Positions 48,643 to 60,824 of a DNA stretch of 64,000 nt are shown here, one piece after another. A program made the position numbers and the translations under genes. Source of the stretch: Astrocystis sublimbata (taxonomy: Eukaryota; Ascomycota; Sordariomycetes; Xylariales; Xylariaceae); the NCBI GenBank assembly GCA_022453515.1, contig JAJNNY010000042.1:62001-126000 (forward strand), read 5' to 3'. Numbering within the stretch: position 1 is the first letter of the stretch; every line of letters starts with the position of its first letter. The notes under the pieces were generated by a model. That model saw only the letters and a list, made by a program, of their open reading frames with translations, was not told where the DNA came from and did not search any database.

Positions 48643-51600
48643 TGTCTAGCAAATGTGTGCGAGCGATTCCAGTCGCCGAAAGCGAAAAGAGAGGACCTAT
48701 ATTTCGTCGGTGAAGACGAAGCCTCGATTGCGAGAAACGAAATGAAACTAGATGAATAACACAGTAGTAGAATCGAAAGGCCGGTCCGGCCGCGCTCACA
48801 GTCATGAGAGGAGCATGAGCATGAAGCAGAGATCCAGTATGACAGAGAGTGTGTAAGGGATATTCGAAGGAACACTCTGCTGGGCTGGTGTTCCCCTGTG
48901 TCGGGACAGTGACACACTGGAAAGGCGGATCACGGCTAAATGCGATCCCTCTCTCTACAGGCTGAGATGAGGTTTTGGGGCTCGGAGAGAATTGTATCTC
49001 GAAGGTGGCGAGAGGAGGAGCAGCAGAAAGGGAGAAAAGATCTACGGTAGCGGGATAGGATGCTAAGCAACACAAGCAATACACACACGGACGGGAGTAC
49101 CAGCCCAGTCGGTTCCAGTTCGCCCAGCCAAACAGCGTGGCAAGCAAGGGATGGATGGACAAGGACGACGGCATCCGCAACACCAACACATGAAATCCAG
49201 GCAAAGCTCGTGTACCTCGACTGCACTACCTTGCTACCTTGCTACTTTGAAGGCTTACTCCTTGCGAGCTAGCTACATTCCCCGCGAGCACCAGCATCCG
49301 TACGAGGTATCACGCCAGCAGATACTAGGGGGCTAGATACTGAGAAGCAGCATTTGGGGATGCGTTGCCCAGGCTCGTGCTGGGCGCACCCTGTTTGACA
49401 AACCGAATGCAGGCACGGCATTGGCTGGCCACGGTCTCGGGAGTTCAAGCACGTTGTTGAAAGGCGTGGATCCAGGAGGTCCTTGGCGGGCCGGGCACGG
49501 CCGCGGTAAGAGGCGGAACCCCCTGTCCTGTAACAAATCTGATGCACCATCTCCGTCAGTCGTCAGTTGTTGCACCTAAACCGTACAACTGTAATCTGCC
49601 TATAATGGGCTTATTTATAGCCACAGGCAAGGCCAGCAATGCACGATTGGGTCTGAGACTCTGAGGTAATTCTCAATATTCATACCGAGTTAGTTACCTG
49701 CATCCAGCAGACATCACGATCACGGCACACGTTACCTCCCGAGTCTCTGGCGTTGCTTACCGAGACATTTGTGTTTGTCGCTGGCTTCTGGAAGCAGGCT
49801 AGTGCCGAAACCTGGCAACACGTCGTGACGCGCCCAATCTATCAGATGCAATGATGCATATTCTCGTGCGTGTACATGTGCCACGGATGGACGCAGTCCA
49901 GTCCTGCCCAAGCTGCTAAGCATTTCACCAGTTCTGCACGTAGGGACTCTTTTGCACACATGATCTCTCGCTTCGCTTGAGAATGCTGATCTAGACTGCG
50001 AACTACGCTTTCTAAGCCACGAGGCCAAGAGAAATAGTCTTTTACACTCACGCAAGACGACGACGCGATGCAATGCACCTGGGCTTGCACTTGCACAACG
50101 GATGATGATGATACAGGACCGTAATCAAAACCTAACCGAGCCTCGCTGCCATGCTCGCCATGGGCGAACGATTCAAAAACTGTTTCGAACGTCATCGAGA
50201 AGGGAAGACGGCCGTGACAATGACAAACTTGGCTGTTTCGCGACGGGAAACGATGTAGGGCGTGCGCTGCAGATGCACTGCGGTATGTATCGCTTATATG
50301 TAAGTTTTAAGTACGTAGATATCAGAGTGAGAGTATGATCTGCCCTGGCATTTGAAGCTCCTTGCTTACCTACCTATGACGATTTGTTGAAGGGAGCGAG
50401 CGAGCGTACCATGCAGAGAACATGCATGGTTGGTAGCACCGATTTGAAAAAAGATTTGCGAATAGACCTTGTTTATTTGTGTTGCACGCGTGATGTAAGT
50501 TGTTTCGGCGAAGCCACTGGCAGCAGAGAGCCATACGATCACTGCATAGGTAGTCTAGTTACTGAGGGAGCTACTAAGGTAAGTGCACCGGTAACGTAGC
50601 GAGGTCTTTGCAAACACACTTCACTTCGAAACGAATCTTGGATATATTGAAAATGGGGGGTATCTATCGGATGTGGGGAGGTCCCGACCGATAAAGGCGA
50701 AGAAAAGGTCAAAGAAGGATCCGCTGCCGGCGACTCCCGAATGATTCGAGATTCGAGTTGTTTGATGCGATTTGATCCACCGGGATATCAAACGAAATAA
50801 GAACAGCCCCAAGCCGTTCTGGTTGGTGGTGTTGAAGGAAGCTTACACTACACCTGGCTCGCCTGGCACCCACACCTCGCCCACCTACGCAGACCTGCGT
50901 ACACTTACACTTACGCCTTGCATAGTACACACCGGCATGCACGTACATATGACTTTCGTAATATACCTTACCCTGATGATATGGTCGGACGTGGTACGTC
51001 GAGAATGTCTTGGAAACGAAACGCCAGATAATACCCCGTCTAGAACCATCGCCCCCCTCCCCCATCGTCAAACACATGGCCATGCCATGCCGTGCCATAT
51101 GAGAGATGGATCGATGGTTGGTTGATATGTTTTAACAAGCTTATGGTATCTAGAAACCGGATTCGCATTCGGACAGGGCGACTACCGGTTGGTGTGCTGC
51201 GGTCTGTGAGATAAGATTTGATTCTGACTAATTGACTGACTGACTGACTGAGAATCTTTCTTTGTGATCATTCATCTTGCTGATATGCTGATATGCTCAA
51301 TTCAAACATCCCTTTGACAGCAAGACTTGTTTATAGCAAGCCTCCCGAGTCGTTGTCGTTTCCTTCTTTTGTACATTTGTACCGAAGGATAATCCGATCT
51401 ATGTGGGCATGTATGCAGGTGTAGAAACCAAAACGAAACATCCATCAAGGGACCTACCTCAATGTTTGGCATCCTTCCCTCCTACAGCATACCTACCGAC
51501 AAACCTAGCTCGCCTAGCAGCAGATTCCTCTTTTGGGCTTGGTCCTAAGGTTCCCCCGGTTGATGATGCGACAAGACCCCTGGAGTGTTCCAAGTGGGCT

Positions 51601-53241
51601 GTTGTTATACCTACTATAAGCATCCTACTCCGTGTAGGGTATTGTCGCGAAGCGTCGCATTTGAGAAAGGCGGTTGCTATCATATGGGATAATTACTACA
51701 AATTCTAGGTATTGGTGCTACTACAGTGGAAAACCAGGGCCCCAATTGCCCTTTGGAAACAACCTTTCCCTACCCTGGCTGGGAATCTGCAAAGGATCAT
51801 TCATATGCAGGTGGTTTTTAAGCTTGTCTTGTCCTCACGCCGCAAATCAACCGCACTTCACAATAGGTAATCTTGAGCCCCACCATATCTAGCCGACATC
51901 CAAGGTGCTTACACGTATACTACTCGTATTCCTTTCTCGAATAATGTATTCGTATTTTCATTTTTGCTTCGCTGACTACCTAAGGTACTGGCGTTTTATC
52001 TACTAGTAGGTGCAAAACATAGTGGGAAAAGTGGCTAGATCGTGGAATATTTCGCGGCTTCAGTGTAGCCTAGCCTTTCTTTCGGTGACGCGTGCCAGCA
52101 CGAACTGACGGCGTCGATTGCGTGGTTGCTTGCGCGGCATTGAACTTTGTTTTATTAGAAGCCCAATTACAAGTCCAATATCGATTGGTGTGTGTGTACC
52201 GTTTGCCAACATCGTGTTGTCTAGGTCATTGCGTCTTTACATGTAGGGGCAGAGTCAAGCTCGGCTGCTAACATAAGTGATGCGCGGCTGGTTATCACCA
52301 CAAACAAGGTATATGACCTATTGTGGTTGTAGGGGCTGGAAAATCAATACAATAAACTTCCACCTCGTAATATCCCTGCCTGAGTAAAGGAACAGTTGGC
52401 CATCTTTTCGATAAGTCAAGGTTGGGAATACTTGCCATTCTCAAAATACGTCCCATATACCAGCCAAAATTCAGCTACATCACGCCCCTTTCTCTGGTAC
52501 TTATCGAAGTCTGAGGGTTGAAGGTAGTAATTGCTAACAGGTGCTGATGCAGTGCACTGTATTCGTCGGGTTGCAAGCTGGAGGGCAGTGGCGGGTCGTT
52601 GCAGCAGGCCACAGTTTTGGGTTAGGTAGGGCCTGCCACCCTGTGCCTGCAGGGCCAATCTCCTAATTAGATCACCTGTAGGCGCCTGGGCAGACGACAT
52701 ATTGCCTACCTAAGTACCTAGGTAGGTACCTTTCAGGGGAAGGAGCCCAGTGGCCGTTACCCGTGGACCTCACAGATTGCCAATTGCACCGATTTCCGAT
52801 CCCCGATCGAATAGCCCCGTTTCCTAACCCCATGTTCCTGAATCCCACCTTATCACTATTCACAGCTCTCAGGACTTCAAATCCACATATCATCACGGCA
52901 TCCTTCTCTCTGCCTGTTTAGGATACACGTCGCTCTTTGAGTTGCTCATCAAGACCATTCGGTTCGTCCACTACTGCCCGTACGCGATTTTCTTAACCCC
53001 ATTAGCCCTGCACCGGTCTGTCATCTAGCTACTCCGTCTATCACCCCAGATCGCGGCCCCTCCATCTCGGTGGCCCCTGAATCTAAGACCCGGACGCCGT
53101 TTCTAGACGGGTCCGGGATAACACCCAGATTGTCCGATCATCAACAAGTCGGCGCAGCGTTGATCAAGACAATCCAGAAGCAGACGACGTCATATCATCA
53201 GATTCATCACCACCGGCCTCAGAACCGCCATCCCCGCCGAC
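48643..53241. other. 4.6-kb divergent intergenic region
   Basis: Should hold the promoters of the membrane-protein gene and of the unknown gene downstream. A 94-codon minus-strand frame at 52,416-52,700 (starts MSSAQAPTGDLIRRL) is the best small-gene candidate but has no recognisable family and no strong start context. A (TGAC)n run lies at 51,233-51,251. Overlapping TACCTA/TAGGTA words cluster at about 52,705-52,732. Confidence 0.5.
51233..51251. repeat. (TGAC)n microsatellite
   Basis: About 4.75 perfect units of TGAC/GACT in intergenic DNA. Confidence 0.9.
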
Positions 53242-55472
53242 ATGTTTGGCGCCTTTGCAGGTTTAGGTAAGCTGTTTGCTTGGTCTATCGTGTTCCGCAT
53301 GTTATCATTTCCCGGTGCTAGTTAATTCCCGAAACGTGCCACAATTTCATGTGTTGTTGGTCTTGGCCCACAGATACAGAGATAAGCGGCCATGGCAACA
53401 GGAAGATTATCTGTATCTGATACAGTAGTTCTAGAAGCATACTGTTGGTTTGCAGACCAAATACACACTATCCCACCCTTACGTGATCTGACAACATACC
53501 CTCCAAAACGGCTCACCTCATGTGGTTGTTGTTCATCACACCATGTCCCACCTACACCCTGAACCTATTTTCTCGGCCCTGGGCGCGGCTGTCTTTCATA
53601 TCTTTTGTCTCTTCATGGGTTCATGATGGCCGAGTGGCAACTACCTAGTGGCACCGATATTACAGTCAATGTTCGAACTAAATATCTCGCACACAATGCA
53701 AAGATACGTTGCTATATACCTAGGACTTGCCTTCATGAGACATTGCCAAGCAGAATCATAACCGTTTTCCAGTCCAACCGCCATCTCCGGGCCCGCCACC
53801 CAAAAATGTACCGCCACCAACGCCTGTGAATCTGCCACAGTGCAATCCCCAATTTACCGGCTCTTCTGATTCCCGGGAACATCCTTCGCTTGTGCGTTAC
53901 CTACAGAAGCTCTATCGACCAACCCAGCTCAACGAGTCTTACTTTGCTGCTGTTGGAGTCCATGTGCATGTAGACGCGCCAGCCGAACAAGTCATCCCAG
54001 AGCCATGGTGCCTGCCATCGGCCTCTGGGTGGGATGGCATCGACATAGACGAAGCGAGACGCAGAGATCCTGATTTTAGAAAGCCTTTGTCCAATGGGCG
54101 GTTATCTCCCGAAGCTCGCGTTTATACCGAGAGACGCGAGGAGCTTTCCACTGCTAATCAAGCCGCCTTCCGGACCGTGTGCCGCTTCAAACCAGAACCT
54201 GGAAAGCCCCCCGTTCGCTTAGGACATTGCTACGAGTTCTTCAGACGACTCGAGTTCATGGCTACCTACTGGGATGACACGTCGTTACCACCATTGCAGG
54301 ATGAAGACACGGACCAGGAATCACACGCAACAAGCACACCACAACGGACGACATATCGAAAGCACCCGACCTTGTTGATGCCACCTGAGCTTCGCCACAA
54401 CATGGTCTCGGCTTTTGTGAAGCTCGTCTCCTACGACTTCGGCTGCAATTTGTCACCACCGAAAGTTGAGCCGCGGTTGTACCTCCGCGAACCGGACCCC
54501 TCGCCGCACTCGGCGCCAGTTTTACGCGGGAAATATATGCCGCGGAAATCCCATTTCCCCTCAGGTTGTGGGTTCCTATGCAGAACACCAACCACCCGAG
54601 AGGCCGCGCGGGCGGGCATTGTCGAGGGTCCCATAGCCGCCATTTCCGTCCGCCACGCAACAGGCTTCACTAAACCTCTAGAGGCGCACATCGACTTTGG
54701 GCGCGAGCTCGTCGCTGCCTTGGCGACGGCCCAGATCCGGGCTCGTGAGGCTGATAACAGTTTGGCCTGTGAACACCTTTCATGGTGGTGTAACAAGAAA
54801 CGTTGGGGAGGTGGCGAAGGAGGACCCATCGGCCGAGAACTCGAAGGCGACCTCGTTGCCGGCGACAAGGATGCGCAAAATGCGGCGAACTCCTCGGAGG
54901 ATTGTGATTTACCAAATGGCATACCGTCCTCCGCTGAACGCTTAAGCGGCGGCCCGTTACCCGGTCATCGCTCGTCCTCTTCTTCTATTACATACCCACC
55001 TGGAATACCCGTGCGCGGATTCCCTCTGAACCGTGGCGCACCTCTCAACAAGCGGCCGCGCAAGACACTCACCGTGTATGACCGCTACCGCATGATCAAA
55101 CCGCCGTCGTCGAACTACGACCCCAAGACGCGATACATGCAGATCGGGAAGGTGCCTAACGGCAAATTCGACGACGTCTTCGTTGTTAGCAGCCTGTACC
55201 ACCACATCTGCCTCATGCGCGTGCGCGTGCCGGACCAGCTGCTGAAGGTCCTCTCCGGTCATGAAGAACCGGCTGCGGGCGGCCGCAGCTGGGAAAAGCT
55301 CGAGATCTGGCGTAGCCAGTGGTTCGACATGTTCATACCGGAGCAGCGGCTTGAGGCCATGCGGCTGCTTTGGGGCATGATGGCTTGGACGATGCGGGAG
55401 ACGAATGTGAATCCTAATACCAAGTCCAATTCGAGTGAGAATTGGAGTGAGGGTTCGAGTGCTGAGGAGTAA
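53242..55472 (+). CDS. Conserved-looking protein of unknown function
   Basis: I do not recognise this protein. The long exon, 53773-55472, has no usable ATG at its head: upstream the frame is blocked by a stop at 53736, and it begins right after a TTTTCCAG acceptor. The best first exon is 53242-53266 (MFGAFAGL), with a GTAAGC donor and a 506-nt intron, long for this genome; together they give 574 aa. The N-terminus is Pro-rich (QPPSPGPPPKN). A middle region has many aromatic and charged residues (YEFFRRLEFMATYWDD, ELRHNMVSAFVKLVSYDF). A basic linker (LNKRPRKTLTVYDRYR) leads to a compact C-terminal region (DDVFVVSSLYHHICLMRV, WRSQWFDMF). Codon use is strongly GC-biased toward the end, as in real genes nearby. 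No signal peptide or membrane segment is seen. Confidence 0.78.
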
Positions 55473-57777
55473 GGAGTAGCGATGGAAGGGGTGGCATACA
55501 ACATATACAATAGGTATTGGAAGTGCGTAATGCTAAAGGGATATAGGGAAATCTTCTGAAGGAAGGGGAAAGGAATGGGGATTAGAGAAGAGGAAATAAG
55601 AGGGGAGAAGAGGGGAGGAAAGCAGAATAATATTAAGGAAGGGGAGGGCGTTGCTTATTCAGTTCTTGAACAGACTGACTGACTAACTATCAGCCTACCT
55701 AGGGTACTAACTTATTGGACTAGGTCTAGGCCGTATTGATAGATGCTTTTCGCATAGCTTAGGTATTGGGTTGATTACGAAGATTTTGTTTAATTGGGTT
55801 TTGCTTTGCGATACTTTTCCCCTCATGGAGGAATTTCGCATCATGCCGTAGAAACCCCGTCACGTTCAAAATCTAGCGTTTTACTACATACAATCGATCT
55901 CATCTATGCCCACTCAGCCACTCTTCGGTATTTCATGTCAAGCACGGAACGGACAAGTGGTCAAGACAGCTTACGAAGCATAGAAGTGGCTGGAAAAGTC
56001 CGTTGTACATATGACCTCATTTGTTTATCGCTGGATTAGGTTGTTTGAGACATCAGTGTATACGTTACCCTGATCTGAACCCCAATACGAATGTGTCTCA
56101 CTAGGGATCTAAGACATGTCTCGGGAGCTAGGTACTTAAGGAGCTAAGGTAAGGAGGCAAGCGCGGGGTTCCAAGAGGTTGGTAAGGTACGGTACCTGAT
56201 CTTCGTGGTGTGGTACACACTGTTTTGTGGAAAATGACGGTGAAGCGTTTTTTGCCTCTTCCTTGGTTAAGGTGAGTTTCGATATTGGTCATCAGGACAG
56301 AGTAAGTTGAATAGGTAGGTACATGCATGAGCTGTATGATTTGCTACGAGCGCGGAAGCACTATACAGAAGATGTGTTTCCGTGCGGAACTCAAACATTC
56401 CGAGGTCTGAAAAAAAAATTTGAAGCGTTGATGTTGTGGCACGTAGCATTGCGCACGACATGAGTCATCACTGGACAGTCAACTGGCTTTACCTCAGGCC
56501 ATCGCCTCATCTGACGAGTCGAGCAGCCCTGAATATGCAGCATCTGTAGATGTCGTTCGTTTACTACTATCGAGGTAATTAGCGAGGTAGGTCGGATGTG
56601 ACGATAATATGCAATGCAGTTGCCTTTGACCCGGTTGCGACTGCAGATGCATCGAATTTTTTTCACCTGGTCTTTCTCAAATGGGTCTCGGAGAACAGCG
56701 CCACAGAGTTCTAGCTGTCCTCCCCAAGCGAATGTTCTGAGTGTGACACACACCACACACAATGAGGTAGTGTGGTGTGGTGTAGTGTCATTAATGCAAG
56801 TCAGCGGCGGCCATGCCATGCCACGGTAATCATATACCTAGGTCCGCGGGTACTATACCTACTACTATGCTGCAGTGTAAGTATGGCAAGTAAAGTCATG
56901 TACTATGCGTGGTCCTTCTCGGCTCGGGACCCGGACTCCCAGATGGTTGGGACACTACGGGTGTGGCGCCTGTGTTGTTGCTCACGGACGGGGAAACCGA
57001 ATCTGATAATATCTGGAAGACGCAGGTCCTAAATGGGGAAATGTCACAATAGGGAATAGTCGCTTCACTATATTCCGAAAGTCCGAGAGACCGACTGGTA
57101 TGGGAATTGATTGTTTACTAAGTCAGATCACTATGTCATTTCGCTATGGCATTTACATACATGAGAAAGATGGACATCGACAAATAGCTGCAAGGTGAAC
57201 TGTGAGTAATACATAGGTTGCCTCAGTACAGATTTCTGTCCCCGATCGGTAAGAAAGAATGTTGAAGATCCACCTTGTCATCCCTGTCGCCCGCTAAAAC
57301 AACAACAAGCGACAATTCAGTTGACCGCTTTACTCTCAGATTTTTCTAATGCAACAACTTGCTAAGACGGTAACAACTAACTTACCTAAGTTTCACTTTA
57401 GCTAATTCTCGGAGCTGCCTTTGCATCTACATAGATTGCTATGTCACTGCCACGAACTAGTATATGCGTGTTGACACAATTGAGTGGGAGGTTCAGAATG
57501 AGTGCTCAAGTAGACTTGTCTGAACACACCAAGTCCATCAAGGATCGGGAGGTAGCCAGCCCTGGAGGAAAGCTCTGCTGAATTAAGCTCAACTAACTCC
57601 AAGTGGCCTCGATCAGAAAGCTGGACAGGCTGCCTAGGTTCCTATTAACATTGTCGTACAAGCTAGTCAACTGCCATGAGTTATAGGACAGTAAAAAACC
57701 TGTCCTGCGTTGTTAACCAACACATTGATATGCTCTTTTGTCCAAAATCATAACGACGACTACTACAAGAACCCAAG
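55473..57777. other. Intergenic region upstream of the tRNA
   Basis: 2.3 kb. A purine-rich 3' flank of the unknown gene runs to about 55,660. After that I see only short frames without motifs and scattered TAGGTA words. A GTGTGGTGTGGTGT-like run sits near 56,770. No gene is supported. Confidence 0.5.
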
Positions 57778-57849
57778 GGATTGGTAGCTCAGTGGTAGAG
57801 CAATCGGCTGCAGTCCGGTCGGTCATGGGTTCAATTCCCATTCGATCCT
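57778..57849 (+). tRNA. tRNA-Cys (GCA), intronless
   Basis: A full 72-nt cloverleaf. Acceptor stem GGATTGG with TCGATCC (two G-T wobbles), D arm GCTC-AGTGGTA-GAGC, anticodon arm ATCGG-CTGCAGT-CCGGT with anticodon GCA, variable CGGTC, T arm ATGGG-TTCAATT-CCCAT, discriminator T. The A box (TAGCTCAGTGG) and B box (GGGTTCAATTC) are intact, and a T5 run at 57866-57870 would stop RNA polymerase III. It would decode UGC/UGU. Confidence 0.93.
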
Positions 57850-58020
57850 AAGTCTCCCATATTTCTTTTTGGTTATTTGATAGTTCGTTGTTTTAGAGGT
57901 ATCATGTCTTACCTCCGGTTACATCCCGAGGTCCGGTTATTTTATTACCTCAGAGTGCTTCCTCTCCCAGAGCCCCACATAGCTTTAATGGTGGGGGCCT
58001 CGCTTTGGAACAAGCGAGGA

Positions 58021-58090
58021 AGGACTAATAGCTTGGTAGAGCGACGGCTTGCAGGTCCGCGGGATGTATGTTCGATTCACACTCGGTCCT
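58021..58090 (+). pseudogene. Degenerate tRNA-Cys-like sequence
   Basis: 70 nt that can be laid out like the tRNA-Cys 172 nt upstream but with defects. Ends AGGACT and GGTCCT pair over six bases. The D loop is about 2 nt short (GCTTGGTAGAGC). The seven-base anticodon loop TTGCAGG would present GCA, but only three of five stem pairs hold. The T arm GTATG-TTCGATT-CACAC has one mismatch. It may be a decayed copy or a nuclear insertion of an organellar tRNA; I cannot tell which. Confidence 0.4.
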
Positions 58091-60824
58091 CTACTCTACA
58101 TTTTTCTGCATTATGTCCACAAAGTGCTTCATATCGGAAAGCTTCATGTCGCCTTGATCTTATGTGTGGCCTGTGAAAGCCCCAAGCCCATAGGCGTGGC
58201 TCGAGGTGTGGCTCCCGTGTTAGAGGGAGGTGGCTAACGATTCCAATTGCCTGCGTAAGTACCTAGCGTGCCGCGATTCGATGGGGGTTGGTTGCAGTGG
58301 TGGTCATGTCGACAGCCAATGCAGACAGCAAAAAAAAAATCCAGCAATGCAAGCTTCCCGCATGCCTCTAATGCTATTTGGGTTGCAACAGCTGTGGGCT
58401 GGCTCGAGGACACCATCATGATTGGGCGAAGAGGCTCTTTTCAGGTGAGCCATTGCACACGGAAACCCCGGTCGATTACCTCATTCAGCCAGGCTGCAGA
58501 TGGGAAATTATTACGCGCATTCTATTTGTCCAGCGAGAAGACGGGCGTGACGGGATGAGACGTGGGTCGTCGCTTGCTGTGTCTACGTATGAGGTCTTTC
58601 ATTATTCTGGGGGTGGTATCGCCAGCCCGAAACGGAGCGAGACCCGACAAAAACGTGTTCGACTGCACACAAACATGAATGAAGGGTCCCGGTAGGTCGG
58701 CAACGTTTGCTGCATCGCGGTTTTGGAGCACAGTAGTGTGAGCGTGTGCGTCTTTGGTGTTGTACTGCCACGGGCTTGCCGGCCGCGGCTACAGCATCTC
58801 CGTGGCCGCATCGTCCAGGCGCCGTCCGATGCAGGGACGGACAACGGCGACACGTGTGTTGCGGCCGAGGCGATGATATCATACTAGTCACCTCTTCCAG
58901 ACTGCATGGCGATATCTAAAATTAATCACCATCGTGATGCTGGGTAGAGCTGTACATGCGGTCGGGCTGTGGACGATAGCACCGACAACAACAATTGATC
59001 AGCAATTGCTCAGCACACACACACAACCCCATGATTTTCATGATCAGAGCAGGAAACTCTGCTGGGAACCACACAAGAAGCTCTGACAGGAATTTCCCTG
59101 TCCCTGCGCACCCTGGACCCCAGCTCCAGCCCTACAAGGTTAGGGGTGAACCATCAACATGGGTCGAACGGTGATTCTGTTGGCTGTTCGCTAATTGCAA
59201 GATATGCGACGGAAGATTGCCTTGTGGTTGCCGTGGTTTCTAAGCTAGTTATTTGCGTTTTCTCCCAAGTTTGCTGGACTTCGAAAGTTGGATCTGGCAC
59301 TCTGGGTGATCTGATGAGGATCTATGTCTCCCTGAGATGGGTTAATACGGGTATACGGGTGGGTGTGGAAGTACCTAGGTAGGTCGGTAGGTACAGTAGA
59401 AGTCTGTTCAACATACACAAGCCCAAGCCATCTCGAGTGATGTGCGGCGATACGATTGCAGGCGAATACATTCCGCGTATTAGGCTCGTTGTACTCCATG
59501 TAGATGGAAAATAGCTACGCGAGCTTGCGATTGCCGCATTCCGAGGCCTGAATAGCTGAGGTTAGTACCTAGTAGTGTTGTGGGGATAGTATGACCAACG
59601 CCCGTCAATTAGTACTGTGTCCGCGGTAGTCCCCGCTGTTCATGTCCCCGCTTTTTCGAGCCCTACGGCGTGCCGCTACCAGCAACAACTCCGACTCTCC
59701 TCCTCTGGCGACACGTCTTGAGGTCATACTCTGTCCTGCATCTTCGGCGCCTCCTAGCACACTACGTCCACAGCCTCAACACCGTTGCTCACTTGTAGCA
59801 ATTTCTCCGTCCCCTTGCATTGCAGAACCTCCAGGCTAGATTGCGGAGTAGCCCAGAGAAAAGCATATTGTACCACCTCAGCTGCACCTAAATAAAGATT
59901 GACAATCACTGCTCGCAAGCAAGGGCTGTGTTGGTCAAGGATCACACCTTGGGTTTGTTTATGTGCACGGTCAGCGTTTGCCGTCGTGGGCGAGGTGGGG
60001 AGCGAGTTCAGAAGCTTTGAGAGAATACTGTATCGCTTCAAGATCTGAGCTCCGGTTAGCAAGCCGGCGCTTACACTGGCACCACGGCGATCCCCTGTGC
60101 CCCTCTCCCCCCCTCCCTTGGCTTAGCCCGCTCGACAAAGACAGGTACGCCAAGCCGCTCACAACCACGGCGCTACTGCAAGTACCTGTCGAGTCTTTTC
60201 TTCTGTACCCTGGCCCGCCTGGGAGGTAGGTAGCTGCTGCTGCTGCTGCCATCATTGACGGCTTGGCATTCGGTGGGTCTAGCCTCTCGAATCTTTCTTC
60301 TTTGTCAACACCGGGCCTCTTCAACAACCCTTCACGCCTTGACGCAATGCACACAGCAGCACACACCTGCAAGCACTGATCATCGTCTGTGCTGCATACT
60401 TAGACAACCTCATTGCGCATCACTCCCTCCCGTCTGCAGCTCCTATCCCTACCAAGAGACCGACGACGGTTATATATCACCGCCTCCTCCGCAGCCTTTC
60501 CCAGTCTGGCATACCAAGCCAGCCCACCGCTGTCGTGAGCTATATCCACAGCGCATACCTGCATACGATATCGAATCTTTCATCATCACCACCTACCTAG
60601 GTATCTACCTCCTCGCCGACACGCCCAACACATCCCACCAACAAGAAGCTAGCTTGTCATCTTTGCCGTCGCTTCTTGCCACCCTCTCGCCTTGACGCTC
60701 TTGCGAGTTCAGCTTACTCCACCAGCTGGAGCTCTTCGCCGGAGCTGTCGCCCGGACAGAACGATTGACGACCTCATAACTATCTACGCCTGTCTAGCGA
60801 CCTCGTTCAATCCTCGTTGTGGAC
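58091..60824. other. Intergenic region and metacaspase leader
   Basis: 2.7 kb. A CCGTCC-7-GGACGG hairpin occurs near 58,822-58,840. TACCTAGGTAGG-type words lie at about 59,372-59,393. From about 60,250 the sequence becomes C/T- and CA-rich, as expected for the promoter and leader of the metacaspase gene. No gene is supported. Confidence 0.5.
60233..60249. repeat. (GCT)n microsatellite
   Basis: Five GCT units plus two bases, about 580 bp upstream of the metacaspase start. Confidence 0.9.

Noticed and set aside
52416..52700. 94-codon minus-strand frame as a small gene
   Set aside because: No family, no clear start context, and flanked by repeat words; left as a weak candidate in the intergenic note.
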